Below are positions 45,612 through 56,185 of a stretch of 64,000 nucleotides of DNA, piece by piece. Source of the stretch: Hymenopus coronatus (lineage: Eukaryota; Arthropoda; Insecta; Mantodea; Hymenopodidae). The position numbers were made by a program, and so were the translations under genes. Within the stretch, counting starts at the first letter, position 1. Every line of letters begins with the position of its first letter. The notes under the pieces were generated by a model, which saw only the letters and a program-made list of their open reading frames with translations, searched no databases and was not told the origin of the DNA. Where the stretch lies: assembly GCA_030762935.1 (NCBI GenBank), contig CM060899.1, positions 14,181,001 to 14,245,000 of the forward strand, read 5' to 3'.

Positions 45612-46230
45612 AAATAGTAATATAAAACTAATAGTTGCAACAAATCTTCACTTATCTTTTGGAATCCTTGCTTGGACTAGTTTCGCAATGATTTCATTGC
45701 ATTATCAACATATCCTTTTGGTCTCTTTTTTTGATGTTTATTTAAACTAGTTATGGTTACTGCTACTAGGTGGATTGTGTACTAATGCATTGCTAACTAC
45801 TGCAATCAAAACAAATTTGGTAAGAGTGTCAATTGGAGGTATATCAAACTTCATTGCATGATTTCTATACTTTAATATAAATATCTTCTCCCAAACCATT
45901 AAATCTATGGGCCCATTTAAGTGTTTTAATAATTTAACATCTGGATTTATTTCATGATTAAATTTCCATAAATGTTCTGCTACAGCTGATTTATCAATTT
46001 GTTTGTATTTAATATTCCTAAAGTGTTCTTTTACTCTGGTTTCCAAATGACGTTTAGTCATACCTATATAAACAAGGTCACAATTTAAACAGTTTAATTG
46101 ATAAATGCCAGATTTTTTATTTTTTGAAATTTCATCCTTTTTAGAAAAGCCTAACAAATTTTTTATACTGTATTTATTTTGAGGAACCAATATTATGCCA
46201 TGCTCTTTGAAAATATTTGTGAATTTTTAA
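45612..46230 (-). mobile_element. Inverted 3' piece of second-lineage PLE (GIY-YIG part)
   Basis: The minus strand carries a 147-codon open frame (45747-46190) with SGIYQLNCLNC, VYIGMTKRHLETRVKEHF, KSAVAEHLWKF and LMVWEKIFILKYRN, i.e. an undamaged GIY-YIG domain, plus the 3' tail to 45612. It is almost identical to the forward copy at 47024-47640 read backwards. It stops at about 46230, where the forward copy begins, forming a head-to-head structure with no spacer. Confidence 0.88.
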
Positions 46231-47640
46231 ATTGATAAACTTGTTTCTTTTGATGTAACTGCTTTGTTTCCAAGCATTCCTAGAGAAAAGCTTTTGACAT
46301 TTTTAAAAAAATGGTTAAGTTCTATAGAACTGAATGAAGATTTAATAAATGATTTTGTTATCCTTACTAATCTTTGTTTGGATCAAAATTTTTTCAGCTT
46401 TAATGACAAATTCTATCAACAAACTTCTGGTTTAGCAATGGGTAGTCCACTTTCACCTTTTCTTGCTGATCTTTTCATGAGCTATTTTGAAATACAGGTC
46501 ACTAAAGCATTCCCTCTAATTTTTAAAACTTGGTATAGATATGTAGATGATATATTTGCTGTTGTTCCTGATAAACATGTAAATGATGCTTTAAAACTTT
46601 TAAATTTACAAGATAAGGCTATAAAATTCACATTAGAAACTGAAAGTGATGGCTATCTCCCTTTCCTGGATTTAAAAATAGTAAAAAGAGACAATAGATT
46701 GAATTTTGGAATATACAGAAAGCAAACCCACACTGATAATTATATAAAAAATAATGGCTTTAACCCTTTTTCACATAAATTTGCTGTTTTTAATAGTTTA
46801 ATTTATAGGTTAATTAATTTACCCCTTAATAAAGATGAATTCTATAAAGAATATAAACACATTATTAACACTGCTTTAATTAATGGTTTTAATACTGATT
46901 TTATAAATAAAAAAAAATTGAGAAGTTTAAATATCAAAAAGCTATTAAAGATATTTCTACGCTTAAGAAAATAAAAGATAATTACAGTTTTAAAAAATTT
47001 ACTTATCACCCTTGGGCAAATAAAAAATTCACAAATATTTTCAAAGAGCATGGCATAATATTGGTTCCTCAAAATAAATACAGTATAAAAAATTTGTTAG
47101 GCTTTTCTAAAAAGGATGAAATTTCAAAAAATAAAAAATCTGGCATTTATCAATTAAACTGTTTAAATTGTGACCTTGTTTATATTAGTAAGACTAAACG
47201 TCATTTGGAAACCAGAGTAAAAGAACACTTTAGGAATATTAAATACAAACAAATTGATAAATCAGCTGTAGCAGAACATTTTTGGAAATTTAATCATGAA
47301 ATAAATCCAGATGTTAAATTATTAAAACACTTAAATGGGCCCATAGATTTAATGGTTTGGGAGAAAATATTTATATTAAAGTATAGAAATCATGCAATGA
47401 AGTTTGATATACCTCCAATTGACACTCTTACCAAATTTGTTTTGATTCCAGTAGTTAGCAATGCATTAGTACACAATCCACCTAGTAGCAGTAACCATAA
47501 CAGTTTCATAAACATCAAAAAAGAGACCAAAAGGATATGTTGATAATGCAATGAAATCATTGCGAAACTAGTCCAAGCAAGGATTCCAAAAGATAAGTGA
47601 AGATTTGTTGCAACTATTATTTTTATATTAATATTAATAC
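46231..47640 (+). pseudogene. Second-lineage PLE, 5'-truncated, forward arm
   Basis: Starts within motif A (DKLVSFDVTALFPSIP) and continues with QTSGLAMGSPLSP, WYRYVDDIFAVVP, LPFLDLKI and FGIYRKQTHTDNYI in one frame to 46974. A slip in the A-run near 46908 shifts the frame. The endonuclease follows from 47061 to 47543 with GIYQLNCLNC but YIS in place of YIG, so the key glycine is changed. The N-terminal half is missing. It is less decayed than the relic at 29490-31255. Confidence 0.9.
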
Positions 47641-48197
47641 TTCTGTTGCCTATTCCTGGAGACTTGCTATCAGTTTTGCGAATGCCTGTTCTGCTGACCA
47701 TTGATTGTGGGTGATGACAGCAGCCATCAGCATCAGACTTCAAAGCTGGATGTTTTGTCAAACTTGGGTAGCTTGACACACCCAGATGTTTTGCCTCTAT
47801 TGTCCCAAAATTCCAGTCCTTCGATTTTCCATCTAGCATTTTTTCTATCATCAAGTTTAGTTCTTTGGCACATTGATCGAATCCTCTCTCCTTGAGGTAT
47901 TCCACAGTGTCAGTACATTGGTCAAGTTTCTTCATTCTTTCATCTATTTCTTCTGCTCCTTCATCAATTTTCTTTGATATCGCATACTTGAGGTTCTTAA
48001 TTATGTATTTCATTGCTTTTTTCATTAAATTACTGTTTTCTTTATGCCCAATCTGGAAATGGTGTAAGCTATCCCTTCCATATTAGAATTTGAATTCATG
48101 AACATCAGTTCACATATATCAAGAAATCTTTAAATTCAATTCATTTATTATCACATCCTACCATCCAAGCATGGAGGTTAAGAATTTTGTACTCACC
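47641..48197 (-). CDS. Small unrecognised minus-strand gene, cut by PLE insertion
   Basis: A donor CTTCAGTTG/GTGAGT closes a first exon at 48197. A 144-bp intron follows, and acceptor CATTTCCAG/ATTGGG opens exon 2 at 48052, in frame with MKKAMKYIIKNLKYAISKK from 48025. About 128 codons are lysine/glutamate-rich and helical at first (GAEEIDERMKKLDQCTDT), then EAKHLGVSSYPSLTKH and a CCHHPQ segment, ending at GIGNRS near 47640, where PLE sequence begins; the frame runs on into the PLE by chance. I do not recognise the product. It could instead be an unnamed transposon ORF. Confidence 0.5.
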
Positions 48198-49020
48198 AAC
48201 TGAAGCTAGCTGAAAAATACAGAAAACGTGGCAAAGCAGTACACAATAAGTAATCCGCTGCCGATAAATAAACTTAACGGCTCTAACAATTAAGTCTGGC
48301 ACGACTAGCCAATTACAGTTTCACCAACAGCAAGAAATACCAACTTCTTATACAGCGGCAAATTCAAACCAATTAAAAACAGTTTTACAACACCAATCCT
48401 CAGCTTACAACACCAATCCACAGCTTATAGCACCAACGAGGACCCTATTGTGCTCACTCCTAATCCCCCCCAAACTAATGTTTAAGATGAGACACAAAAT
48501 ACACAAATATGGTCTACTGAAAATCCTAAAGCTATTCAGGAAACCCCTTTACACTCAGAGAAAACTGGCTCATGAATTATTGGGCAAATATTTTTCTGCA
48601 CTTCAGTTAATTTAGATATTTATTGCTTGCTTTCCATTTATTTCTTAGCTAAATGTAGATGATGTGAACTGTGTATTTTTTCAAGAAGATAGAGCCACTG
48701 CCTATACATCACATCAATCTATTGGGCTGTTAGCAGAAGTTTTTGGGGAAAGAACTAATTTCTCAAGATCTGTGATCTCCACGGTCTCCTCCTGATTTTT
48801 TTCTTTGAGGAGCCGCTAAAGCTTCTGCCCACAGATACAGTTAAAAAACGATTTGGTGAGCTAAAATCAGTCATTACATAATATATAACATCTGTAACAA
48901 AAGAGACATTAATTATAGTTTGAAAACAAATTAAACTTTCTTGTCTTCAAGAAAACGGTAAACATTTTCAACATCTTCTTTAAAGAGGTGATTTTCATAT
49001 TATTTATTTAAATTACCTTT
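48198..49020. other. Stretch with no recognised feature
   Basis: Includes a short repeated CACAGCTTA(T/C)A.CACCAA step near 48380-48440. The part next to 48200 could hold the promoter of the minus-strand gene. Nothing firmer. Confidence 0.4.
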
Positions 49021-49024
49021 AATG

Positions 49025-49272
49025 ATTTTTCTATAGTGTTTAATGACTACTTTTACTACCGTGGCATTGCAAGCGATGACACTGGAGATACAGGAAATGA
49101 ATATGGAGCACTGGTGTAATGCGATGGCATAGGAAACCAGAGAACCCGGGGAGGAAACCCGCCCCTGTGCAGCTTTGTCCACACAAATCTCACATGCGAT
49201 TGCTTGGGGTTGAACCTCGGCCATCTAGGTGAAAAGGCGAGTGGTCTAACTACTCCGCCATGGCACGGCCCT
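49025..49272 (-). repeat. Near-complete SINE (family 2)
   Basis: On the minus strand: GTGCCATGGCGGAGTAGTTA (A-box half), GAGGTTCAACCCCAAGCAA (B box), CATGTGAGATTTGTGTGGAC, TGGTTTCCTATGCC, GTGCTCCATATTCATTTCC, TGTATCTCCAGTGTCATCGC and a tail TAGTCATTAAACACTATAG. The head resembles a Ser/Leu-type tRNA. Same order as the copy at 51388-51604. Confidence 0.8.
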
Positions 49273-49439
49273 TTCATGAATGGCATGTATATCATAACCT
49301 AATAGTTTTCTTAGAAAGCGGTATGTTATAACCATATGTTCCAGCTGCCACTGAAAACCCTGACTCTAGGTCAATCTAGGTTACACGAGAGGTGCAGGGC
49401 AACTAGTATATTCCTAACTCACACAAACTTTTTATGGCT

Positions 49440-50215
49440 CTATGCTTCTGCAAGGAGAAAAGATATGATGTTTTCCACACTCATACATTTAACTTTCCTT
49501 GAAAAAGATTCTTCTTTTATCTGCATCATGCTAATTGAGATAAACTTTGGCAAAATTAGTCTTATTACTGGCTTCTTTCTAAATAGAAGAGAAATAAAAA
49601 TAATACACTAGCCTAATATAATGAAATCCTTTAAAATCCTTTCACTGAAAAAACAATTGAAATTGTTCTGTTTGCATACTAGGAGTAAACCAAAGAGACA
49701 AAAGCAGAAAAAGGTGAAGATGACTTACCGTTTGAGGAAAGTTTAAGTAGCTTAAAACTGAGGCAAATGAAATGAAATATCTCGGAATCAGTTAACTAAA
49801 AAAAAAAAGTATGAAACATTAACTGTATATTTTAACAAGGTCTACATTTTTGTGCACTAAGTGTTTGTATATCTCTTACGGATTACCAATGATACAAAAG
49901 TTATAAAATAGTCATCCTATAGGCTAATCCTGGAAATTTCAAGATACACATTTCTTTTGTTTTAAAATCGCATTAAACGTTTAGTGATTTAATTAAAATC
50001 GTGTCCCATCCTTGGAAGATACTGAACTTAAATACCAATTTTGGATTTAAACCATACTTAGTGTTTGAATTATTATTTTTCTAAAAGCTGTGTTTTATTT
50101 AGAGCACCCATAAACATGTATTTCCAATAAAATCACGGTATCGAATATTTAGATGGAACTCAATGCCTTCTCTATCTACTATGTACATTATGCATACGTG
50201 CTTGAGAAAAAATAG
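49440..50215 (+). repeat. Repeat X, diverged copy
   Basis: Shares, in order, GCTAATTGAGATAAAC…, AATAGAAGAGAAATAA, CACTAGCCTAAT, the ATATCT/AACTCA block, TTTGTATATCTCTTACGG, AATACCAATTTTGG, GGTATCGAATATTT and AATGCCTTCTCTATCTAC with the full copy at 42213-43040. The terminal motif is decayed (CTTGAGAAAAAATAGG). Confidence 0.65.
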
Positions 50216-51190
50216 GGTTAGGAAGGAACCTATCTTACAGCAGCATTAGTTACAGGCTCTATTATAATAGCATACCTTGAAAACGCAAGAAGCAATCTCT
50301 AGTATTACTCACACTGTTGATGTAATTTCGTACCGCTTTGATTATGCTTGATCTGATTTTCTACTTCCACCTAACGTGCATCAATGCATGCGCTATCATT
50401 CGCAAACTACAATTTTATTTACATGAGAACCATTGCCTACTGGATATTATATGCTTGAGTAAGGTATCAAGGTGTCTGAAAACATGTTCAAGTAAAAATA
50501 ACCTTAAAGACAATAATTTTAATGAAAACCTTATTCCCTTTCTTAAATCACATTTCCATTGGATTGTTTCAAAAGTCCTGTTTTAAAAATGAGCAAACTC
50601 TGAGGGGAAGTATTATGTATTGGGCTTCAACTGTCCAAATAATATTAAACTTCTGAGCATTTTTATTTCAAATGTCTGATTTGCTTATTTTCATTTGGAT
50701 ATATTATTTACAGGTTATTTTATTAACAACGTGTATTTGAATATTTGTTTTGGGAATTGTAATAAAAGTTTTAAAACATGTCTGACATGCAATCAGTGCT
50801 TGGTTGAGCAAATATGTTAAATCGTTGCCTACGTTATTATACCAGGCCTTAGAATGAAGCAATTTTTACCGAGAAAAACTGGCAAGTTGTAATAGTTCTT
50901 CAGCTGCCGCAAGATGTCCGGCATTATCCCTGTACTTTTAGCATGCGTTTAAATGAGATTTAATATCAAAATTAGGCCATTAACACTACAAGAAATAGAG
51001 TCAGGCCAAAATTAAGGAATTTACCACATTTATATCATTATTAGAATATTTACGATGAAAAATTATGTATATTAAGCAAAATAAAACATCAATTTCTGCA
51101 TTTAAGTACATTTTTGGTTCAATTGTGGTTGGATAGTGATATAGGCTTACGGAAAAAGGATAACGTTCAAGTCAGATTGCCCTGAACAAA
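50216..51190. other. Stretch with no recognised feature
   Basis: An 82-codon frame at 50338-50586 has no recognisable content. Nothing else seen. Confidence 0.45.
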
Positions 51191-51193
51191 ACA

Positions 51194-51264
51194 TATAGCT
51201 GGATTGCCTCCGTGGTCGAATGGTCAGCGAGCTGATTTCTCTCCGGTGGGCCTGGGTTCGATTA
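51194..51264 (+). ncRNA. tRNA-like sequence, probably a Glu-type tRNA relic or SINE head
   Basis: GCCTCCGTGGTCGAATGGTC (D-arm and A box) and GGGCCTGGGTTCGATTACCG (T-arm and B box) are spaced as in a tRNA. The wording is closest to a Glu-type tRNA (…CTCTCCGGTGGGCC…GGTTCGATT.CCGG). The acceptor stem pairs only partly, so a functional tRNA is unlikely. Confidence 0.5.
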
Positions 51265-51309
51265 CCGGCTGGAGCTGAGAATTTTTCTTTTACTATCCCC
51301 CACTAAGTC

Positions 51310-52376
51310 TGGAAGTGAGAGTGAACTCTGCAACAAATTATTGTTAAAAAGCTTATGCTTCTATTTAATTCATGCTGATCGAGAAAAGGCTGCGCCGTGG
51401 CCGAGAGGTTAGACCGCTCACCTCTCACCGAGACGCCCGGGTTCAATCCCAAGCAACCGCATGTTAGATTTGTGAGTTTTCTCCGGTTCCCCCTCCCCTC
51501 CCATCGATTCCAGGGTGCTCCATATTCATTCCATGTATCTCCAGTGTCATCGCCAGCGGTCCACAAATAATAAAAGCAGGCGTTAAACACTAAAAAAAAA
51601 ATAGTCGAGAAAAAATTAGCAGAAACAGTCTTATTAGAAGCGAAATAAGGGAGCATTGGTTAAATTGATAGTCAAAGGCTGGTTGCTATGTGACTGAACT
51701 TCTTTTGTTTGTATGGACACGAGTTGACAAATTCCCATATGAGAAAAGTAGGTATACGTTTTTTAAAGCTAAAACTAATAACAAACAATATCTCAAAAAC
51801 AATTAATTCCACACAAAAAAAAAATAAATAAACAAAAATGCATTAGTCAATTTGTGTGTTTTAACGTGTTTTACATTTTTTGTGTGGTAAGTTTTTGTCC
51901 TTCTCTTACGATTTAGCAGTTGTGAACATTCCATAAAATTCATCCAGAATAAAGTAGCCTTCAGAGGCTATTCTCAGAAAATTCAAGATATGCATTTTAT
52001 TTTAAAGGTAAATATCTTTAATATACAATATTTTAATCAAAATCTTTAGATCCTTTTTTGAGAAAATTAAAATTTTCGAAAAAAAGTTCCATGTACGGGT
52101 AGTTGTGTGTGTGGGGAGGGGGGGATCTTTAAACTCTTCATGTCGCATCCTTGGAAGATACCAAACTTAAATACCAAGTTTGGTTTTCAATGGTCTTTTC
52201 GCTTTTGTGCTATGCTGTCCACAGACACATGGACCTTTTTCTAAAAATGCTTTTTTATTCAGGGGGAACCAAAACATGTATTTCCGTTGAAATCTCGGTA
52301 TAGAATTTTTGGGTGGAGTGCAATACCTTCTCTAAACACTATGTACATAGTAAGTGTAGAGAAAATAAACCTAACA
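51310..52376 (+). repeat. Repeat X copy, interrupted by a SINE
   Basis: Starts TGAACTCTGCAACAAATTATTG and ends AAGTGTAGAGAAAATAA. The middle and right halves follow the full copy closely (TATGCTGTCCACAGACACA, TTTTTGGGTGGAGTGCAATA). The left part is split at 51388-51604 by a SINE; removing it restores the order TCGAGAAAAA-ATTAGCAGAAA. Confidence 0.75.
51388..51604 (+). repeat. Complete SINE (family 2) with target-site duplication
   Basis: Head GCGCCGTGGCCGAGAGGTTA (A box) and CCCGGGTTCAATCCC (B box), then CATGTTAGATTTGTGAG, CTCCATATTCATTCC, TCTCCAGTGTCATCGC, GCAGGCGTTAAACACT and an A-run. TCGAGAAAA occurs on both sides (51379-51387 and 51605-51613), a 9-bp target duplication as made by LINE-driven insertion. 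It gives the reference for all other family-2 fragments in the window. Confidence 0.88.
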
Positions 52377-52489
52377 TAAAAAACCTACAGACGAGTTGTT
52401 TCTAATGAAAAGCCCCCGATATCAACTTAGACATTAAAGGAGGCTATATAATTGAAACAATAAGAAGAAATTTGATGTATTCCATTCAC
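52377..52489. repeat. Short spacer carrying a second dispersed repeat
   Basis: 52401-52466 (AAAAGCCCCCGATATCAACTT … TTAAAGGAGGCTATATAA) resembles 26925-26984 inside the intron of the hAT-like gene. Only these two occurrences were noticed. Confidence 0.5.
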
Positions 52490-53095
52490 ATGACTTTCTG
52501 TACATCTCTGCAACAAATTATTGTTAAGAAGCTTATGCATCTATTTACTTCATGATAACCGAGAAAAATTAGCAGAAATACTCATATTACTTGCTTCCTT
52601 GTAAGTAGAAGCGAAATAAGGGAGTAGCATAGGTTAAAGTGATAGCCAAAAGCTTATTGCTATGTGACTGGAGTTCCTTTGTTTTATGGACAGGAGTTGA
52701 CAAATTCCCACATGAGAAAATTGTGTTTTTTAAAGCTGAAACAAATAACAAGGAATATCTCAACAACGATCAACTCCATGAAGAAAATGTATGACATAAA
52801 TTGTGTGTTTTAATGTGCTCTGCATTTTTTGTATGATACGTTTTTGAATATCTCTTACGGTTTAGCAGTTATGCAAACTTCCATAAAATTTATCCAGAAT
52901 AAAGTAGTTTACAGAGGCTATTCCCAGAAAATTCAAGATATACATTTTATTTGTAAGATAAATATCTTTAGTATACAATATTTTAATCAAAATCGTTAGA
53001 GCCATTTTTGAGAAAATCAATTTTTTCGAAAAAAGTTCCATGTAAAGGGTTGTTTGGGGTGGGGGGATTTTCTTGAAAATCGTGTCACATACTTG
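52490..53095 (+). repeat. Repeat X, 3'-truncated copy
   Basis: Starts ACTTTCTGTACATCTCTGCA and follows the copy at 51310-52376 closely (TTGCTATGTGACTGGAGTTC, ACTCCATGAAGAAAATG, TCTTACGGTTTAGCAGTT). It is lost after ATCGTGTCACATACTTGGAT at about 53095. Confidence 0.75.
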
Positions 53096-53461
53096 GATGA
53101 TTTAATTTATATATGTTCACTTTATTCTTGAAAACAAGAATAAAAACCACACCACCACAAAATATGCCACAAATTCATGTATATTTCCATTAACACACAC
53201 ACGATGAATGACAGGGATTACACATGACATCTAGTGGCCAAGTTAGAACTACATCTATTGTAATAGCTTTGCAGAAAGCAATCTAAGGCCTGGTATAATG
53301 CATAGGATATGGTTAAATACCTACCCATTACATTTAGGTTGCCAATGGTAACACAGAATAGCTGGCAATGTCTGAGCCGTGGTTTGGCAGCAGACCCCAG
53401 CAAATATTACAGAGTATTAAGATGTTAGAGCAACGCAAGCTCTAAAGAAAACAGAACAAGG
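53096..53461. other. Stretch with no recognised feature
   Basis: A CA-rich step (ACACACACACG) near 53193; otherwise nothing. Confidence 0.45.
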
Positions 53462-53808
53462 AAAAGCATTTACAGAAAATTAATATTTCATTGCTATGAC
53501 AATGCATAGTGGCTTGAGGGTTATGTTTCTGCATATGTGTACAAAACACGATAAACAAAACCTAAATTAAATGTTCATGTGCCTTGTTACACAAGTAGAC
53601 CTTATCGTCAGTATTTTATTTAATTTTATATTCTGAAAAGCATTTACAGAAAATTAATGTTTCATAGCTATGTCAATGCACAGTGGCTTGACGGTTATGT
53701 TGCTGCATATGTGTACAAAACACTATAAACAAAACCTAAATTAAATGTCCATGTGCATTGTTACACTAGTAGGTTTATCGTCAGTATTTTATTTATTTTT
53801 ATGTCCAT
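53462..53808. repeat. Direct duplication, period 174 bp
   Basis: AAAAGCATTTACAGAAAATTAAT opens copies at 53462 and 53636. Both continue through AGTGGCTTGA, GCATATGTGTACAAAACAC, AACAAAACCTAAATTAAATG, TTGTTACAC.AGTAG and TCGTCAGTATTTTATTTA. They differ at scattered bases. Confidence 0.92.
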
Positions 53809-54190
53809 TAAAATTCTGGCTGAAAATTTCACATTAGAACAAAGGATGTTCATGTTTGACATTTATCTGAAAACTTCAGAGTTCCATATGTTGTAAGTAC
53901 TGAAATTCCAGAGATGTTTTGAGGGTTGTTTTTGATTTCAGGATTTTACTTAGCTAAATCTTGTAATATCAAGCATTTTATAGGAATATTAGTAAATTCT
54001 ATATTGTCTGTTACAGGAAGAAATAAGCACTTCAAGATTAAGTATGTACTTAGGCACAACTATGAACTGCAGTTAAAGTTTTGTACAGGAAATTGGCAAC
54101 ATAAGTTCATTTGAATAATCACAAATGAATCAAGTTACAACAAATTACAATTTACATTGTAGTAATACATGTTATAACCAGATCTGCATT
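53809..54190. other. Stretch with no recognised feature
   Basis: A 62-codon frame (53926-54114) without recognisable content. Confidence 0.45.
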
Positions 54191-54196
54191 TATAAA

Positions 54197-54440
54197 TTGC
54201 TTTTTTTCTAAGTATTAAATGCCTTGACACTGCAGACAATGATACTGATGATACATTGAATGAAGAAGAAGCACCAGTTTAATGCAATGGTGGGTTAAAC
54301 CAGAGAACTCGGAGAAAACCTGCCCCTGCACCGATTTGTCCACCACAAATCTCACATCACATATGGTTGCTTGAGATTAAACCCAGGCTGTCTAGGTGAG
54401 AGAAGAATGGTCTAACCACTTGGTCACAGTGCGACCATAA
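54197..54440 (-). repeat. SINE (family 2), diverged
   Basis: Minus strand: CACTGTGACCAAGTGGTTAG (A-box half), GGTTTAATCTCAAGCAACC (B box, altered), GTGAGATTTGTGGTGGAC, GAGTTCTCTGGTTTAACCC and a tail GGCATTTAATACTTAG. Same order as the family reference. Confidence 0.75.
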
Positions 54441-54515
54441 ATTGATGTGTGTGCCAAATAATTTTATAAAACATTTCTTTTGTTTCCAGCAGAATAAAAA
54501 AAGAAAAAGAATCTG

Positions 54516-55027
54516 CTACCTAGCACCATTAAGCATAACCACTTAATCAATACAAATTAAACAAGAATCAATGAGCTGAAGATGTGATGGAAAACTGCAA
54601 ATAATATCCTACCTCATACCATTAACCTTTACCACGTAAATCAATACAAAGCAAAGAAGAAATAACCCTGCAATCACTAGCCATAGCCACATAAACTATC
54701 ACAAAATGAACAAGGGACAAAGAGCTGAAAATGTGATAAAGCAAACACTGCAAACAATGTCCTACCTCACACCATTAACCATAACCACATAAATCAACAC
54801 AAAGTGAACAAGAACCAAAGAGCTGAATATGTGATGGAATAAACACTGGAAACAATTACCTACTTCTCATCATTAAACATAACCACGTAAATCAACCCAA
54901 AGTGAACAAGAGGCCAATAGCTGCAGATGCGATGGAACAAAAAAAAATTAGCTAACTAGCATCAATAACTGTAACCACTTAAGCAACAGAGAGTAAACTA
55001 GAAGTACAGAGCTGAGGATGTGTTTAG
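54516..55027. repeat. Minisatellite-like tandem repeat, period about 95 bp
   Basis: Five to six diverged copies, starting at about 54516, 54609, 54665 (partial), 54762, 54859 and 54952. Each reads roughly CTACCTCACACCATTAACC, ATAACCACATAAATCAACAC, AAAGTGAACAAGAACCAAAG, AGCTGAATATGTGATGGAA and AAACACTGCAAACAATG. The second copy is a fusion of two part-copies. Confidence 0.85.
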
Positions 55028-55099
55028 TTAAATACCAATAAGATGAAAATTTTAAACACCCTCAGTAAGCTCAGTAAAGCTTGCTTAATATATTGTTTA

Positions 55100-56185
55100 A
55101 CATTTGACATCTTTGTACATATTGTAAAAAAGATGTATCACAGGGCTCACTGCATAGCCCTTTATTTTTTATACTTTACATAAATTATGTGCATCCTGCA
55201 GCAAAATGTAAAATTATAAGTTATACTGATGACACTACTTTATGTAATGCAAATGATGATCATGACTCTCAGTCACTAGCCACCAAGGAATCTATTAAAT
55301 TAATTACTTCAAATTCTTGAGCCTCAGTAATAACCCTGGAAAGAGTAATATAATATATAATATAATTAAATTTGAATTAAGATATGCATATACTTTTCAA
55401 ATTAAACTTGAAGACATGGTTATTCAGGAATCCAAAGCACACAATTTCTTAGGTGTACAGGTAGACAAACATACATCACACAATAACCATATAGATAACC
55501 TTTGTAAAAAAAATAGCGGTAAAGGTCTGTACCTGGTACAAGAATTTGCAAAAACATGTTACTTGAATGTTCTCAAAACTATATACTGTGGTTTAATTTA
55601 CTCTCACATCTAGTATGGTATAAAAGATTGGGAGAAATGCGGTAATTCAAAGAGTTCTAGTGCTCCAAAAGAAAAAATAATGTATTAGAACAATGTTTAA
55701 AATGGGTAGATAATCATGTAATGCAATCTTTAAAAGAGGAGTGTTCACTGTGTTGTCTTTGTACATATATAGAGTAAAATTTGCTGACAGAAATGCACAA
55801 AGTAAATAGGGAAATACATAGTAGAGACACTAGGTGTAAATTGGATCTGCACCAAAATAATCATAATATAAAATCTATAAACACAGATCTTTTGATAATT
55901 GGGTTGTATATGCCAAATAGACTACCAATTGAAGTAAAAAGTGAAAACCACAAGTTAGGTTTAAACAAAGTATAAACAGATACCTTCTAAACAATCCTGT
56001 ATAAATATTAAGGATTTTTTAAACTGACCTGCCATTTTCAATCTTTTTGTATCTAAGTATATAATATTAATTATCCAAACTAATACAAATGTCACTTTAT
56101 ACTTTAGTACTTGACAATGCTTGAAACTTGTTTTTGAGTCTATGGAAAGTTAATTAAAAATTAAAGAAGAAGAAGAAATAAGAGT
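55100..56185 (+). pseudogene. Non-LTR (LINE) reverse transcriptase relic, 3' part
   Basis: QGSLHSPLFFILYIN, YTDDTTLCNAND (motif C; FADD is usual), then after a stop NFLGVQVDKHTSHNNHID and LKTIYCGLIYSHI, and near the end LPIEVKSENHK. This is the usual order from the B/C motifs to the C-terminus of Jockey-like or related arthropod LINEs. It ends with AATTAAAAATTAAAGAAGAAGAAG, like a LINE 3' microsatellite tail. Several stops; the 5' part is missing. Confidence 0.8.

Noticed and set aside
45274..45750. 158-codon plus-strand frame
   Set aside because: It runs from unassigned DNA into the inverted PLE arm, so its second half is antisense to the PLE nuclease.
51194..51264. Functional tRNA gene
   Set aside because: A and B boxes are present, but the acceptor stem has several mismatches and no clear terminator follows; better read as a relic or SINE head.
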